Below are positions 63,049-64,000 of a DNA stretch of 64,000 bases, piece after piece. Position numbers and translations under genes: made by a program. Every line of letters starts with the position of its first letter. Within the stretch, counting starts at the first letter, position 1. The notes under the pieces were generated by a model. That model had not been told where the DNA came from. It did no database searches and saw nothing but the letters and a program-made list of their open reading frames with translations. This stretch comes from Anaerolineae bacterium. Lineage in GTDB: Bacteria > Chloroflexota > Anaerolineae > Aggregatilineales > Phototrophicaceae. The stretch is taken from positions 1-64,000 of the forward strand of contig JALHNT010000027.1 in NCBI GenBank assembly GCA_022843385.1. The letters run 5' to 3'.

Positions 63049-63531
63049 TTACTTGCGAGTACGGTGACCGACATCGGCATGACAGCTCACGCAGGCCAGC
63101 GCTTCCCCTTCGTGAACGCCGAGGATCTGGCTGACCGCGGTCTCATGACATTCAATACAGTTGTTTTGGACGACCGTGGCGTTCAGGTCGCGGATGGTGA
63201 TCGGATCGTGGAAGTCGCCGGTGGTGAAGGCCACGCTGTGGTTGAAGCCGTTCAGCCCTTTGATGAACCACTTGTTGATGGGGTTATCGTGGGGGGTGTG
63301 GCAGCTATTGCAGGTCGCAACATCTTTGTGGCTGGAGTGATTCCAGGCTTCGAACTGCTCGCGCATGACGTGGCAGTTCATGCAGGCTTGCGGATCATCC
63401 GAGAGGTACGACGCGCCGCGCGCATAACCGAAGGTGAACAGGCCAAGGCCCACCAACATGCCGAAGGCGCCAACGCTGGCGAGCGCCCAGATGCGCCCCC
63501 AGCGGCGTTGCGGGGAAGCCGGTTGAGTCAT
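63049..63531 (-). CDS. nrfH: Cytochrome c nitrite reductase, membrane subunit NrfH
   Basis: Tetrahaem quinol dehydrogenase of the NapC/NirT/NrfH family, 160 residues, passing electrons from menaquinol to NrfA. One N-terminal membrane helix (ALASVGAFGMLVGLGLFTFG) is followed by four haem motifs: CMNCH (50-54), CNSCH (74-78), CIECH (125-129) and CVSCH (147-151). Met56 after the first motif matches the unusual methionine ligand of NrfH. First gene of the operon, with an FNR-type box and -10 element upstream. Confidence 0.93.
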   Translation of the reverse strand: MTQPASPQRRWGRIWALASVGAFGMLVGLGLFTFGYARGASYLSDDPQACMNCHVMREQFEAWNHSSHKDVATCNSCHTPHDNPINKWFIKGLNGFNHSVAFTTGDFHDPITIRDLNATVVQNNCIECHETAVSQILGVHEGEALACVSCHADVGHRTRK

Positions 63532-63560
63532 ACAGTTGCTCCCATCGTTATCCGGTCACC

Positions 63561-63609
63561 TTCCATTAGTGTAAAGGCAGCACATAGGCTACACTTTGAT
63601 CCAGATCAA
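63561..63609 (-). promoter_or_regulatory. nrfHA promoter with FNR/DNR-type box at -41.5
   Basis: TTGAT-CCAG-ATCAA (63596-63609) equals the FNR/DNR consensus. On the minus strand TACACT (63573-63568) is a good -10 box predicting transcription from 63561, which places the box centre exactly at -41.5, the class II activator position. The divergent Crp/Fnr gene is the obvious candidate regulator. On the plus strand TACACT at 63590-63595 would start transcription of that gene inside the box, suggesting autorepression. Confidence 0.75.
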
Positions 63610-63635
63610 GTTGCGATGGCGTGGAGGATCATGAA

Positions 63636-64000
63636 ATGACCATGACAGATGTCACCCCCAGGCGGGGCAGCCGTTCAATTGATCTACGGTCTTTCGCGGT
63701 ATTTGAGCCGCTGGATGAGGTGGTGTTGAACGCGCTGAAGCAGCAAGCGGTGTTATACCGCCTGAAGCGACGCGAACTGCTCTACCAGCAGGGCGAAGAA
63801 GCCCACTCGATCTATCTGATACAACAGGGTGGCGTTCGCCTGATTGAACACACCAGCGATGACCAGCAGGTGAATATCAAGGTGTATGGCGCGGGTGATT
63901 TGCTGGGGCTGCTGGCGATCTCCGGCAGTTATGCCCATCCCAGCAGCGCCGAAGCCATTGACGACACACAGGTGATTGGCATCGCCGGCGAAGCGATGCG
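63636..64000 (+). CDS. Crp/Fnr-family regulator, cut by the window edge
   Basis: The first 121 residues are visible, covering the cyclic-nucleotide-binding-like beta roll (KRRELLYQQGEEAHSIYLI, GAGDLLGLLAISGSY). The DNA-binding domain lies beyond the edge. GGAGGATC precedes ATG 63636. The N-terminus has no cysteines, so it is not a [4Fe-4S] FNR; a DNR/NnrR-like nitrogen-oxide sensor is more likely given the divergent nrfHA operon and the shared box between them. That function is inferred. Confidence 0.8.
   Translation, partial: MTMTDVTPRRGSRSIDLRSFAVFEPLDEVVLNALKQQAVLYRLKRRELLYQQGEEAHSIYLIQQGGVRLIEHTSDDQQVNIKVYGAGDLLGLLAISGSYAHPSSAEAIDDTQVIGIAGEAM

Overview
The window looks like a chromosomal piece of a Chloroflexota bacterium (Anaerolineae-like, probably from a metagenome). 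That placement is inferred from gene content, without database searches: TIR-TPR and TIR-WD40 receptors, secreted proteins with Thr/Pro-rich linkers, LysM and SH3-like domains, sugar ABC clusters without an ATPase, a class-D/E-like sortase, and NrfHA. Genes are densely packed, mostly GC-rich, often in small operons with ATGA overlaps. I saw no tRNA, rRNA or CRISPR array. The only hint of an insertion sequence is a possible transposase tail at the left edge.

Left part (1-10.4 kb): a glycan-use cluster. It has a GH38 alpha-mannosidase, a large two-domain FAD oxidoreductase, a Tat-exported sugar-binding protein with two permeases, and a LacI-type regulator. Two palindromes sit on the promoter in front of the binding protein. 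From 10.4 to 11.3 kb is a gene-free mosaic repeat, related to a second copy at 31.2-32.5 kb; both lie between convergent genes. Between them are a TIR-TPR protein, a DUF2262-like gene with a coupled mini-ORF, a DeoR regulator divergent from L-rhamnose isomerase, an NAD-dependent beta-decarboxylating dehydrogenase, an EamA exporter with a GNAT enzyme, a membrane TIR-WD40-SH3 protein, a class I FBP aldolase, a Crp-family operon, a pteridine-reductase-like SDR, and a PadR-controlled ABC-2 exporter.

Middle (32.5-50.3 kb): a nuclease-fold-like hypothetical gene, GNAT, methyltransferases, a LysM protein, an aminotransferase, GDP-mannose 4,6-dehydratase, a GT-C membrane glycosyltransferase, LysS, a pair of AT-richer WD40 genes, an inosose-dehydratase-like enzyme, a lipoprotein with small membrane proteins (two resembling pieces of a haem-copper oxidase subunit), a sortase, PncC and a TrmH-like methyltransferase.

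Right part (50.3-64 kb): an oligopeptide-type binding protein with a strong terminator, a GT4 glycosyltransferase, an ArsR-DUF2087 regulator with a perfect 22-bp palindrome, and a toxin-immunity pair. The toxin has an eCIS-effector-like GNR leader fused to a barnase/N1-type RNase and is followed by a SUKH-type protein. Then come another GT-C protein, an HTH regulator plus hydrolase under a double operator, a threonine-dehydratase-like enzyme, and a nitrite-ammonification operon (nrfH, nrfA, a monohaem cytochrome c). That operon has an FNR/DNR-type box centred exactly 41.5 bp before the predicted start of transcription, and a divergent Crp/Fnr gene cut by the window edge.

The most interesting items are the barnase-like toxin with its immunity gene, the duplicated intergenic element with a 162-bp ungapped conserved core, the TIR receptors, and several very clear operator/promoter arrangements.
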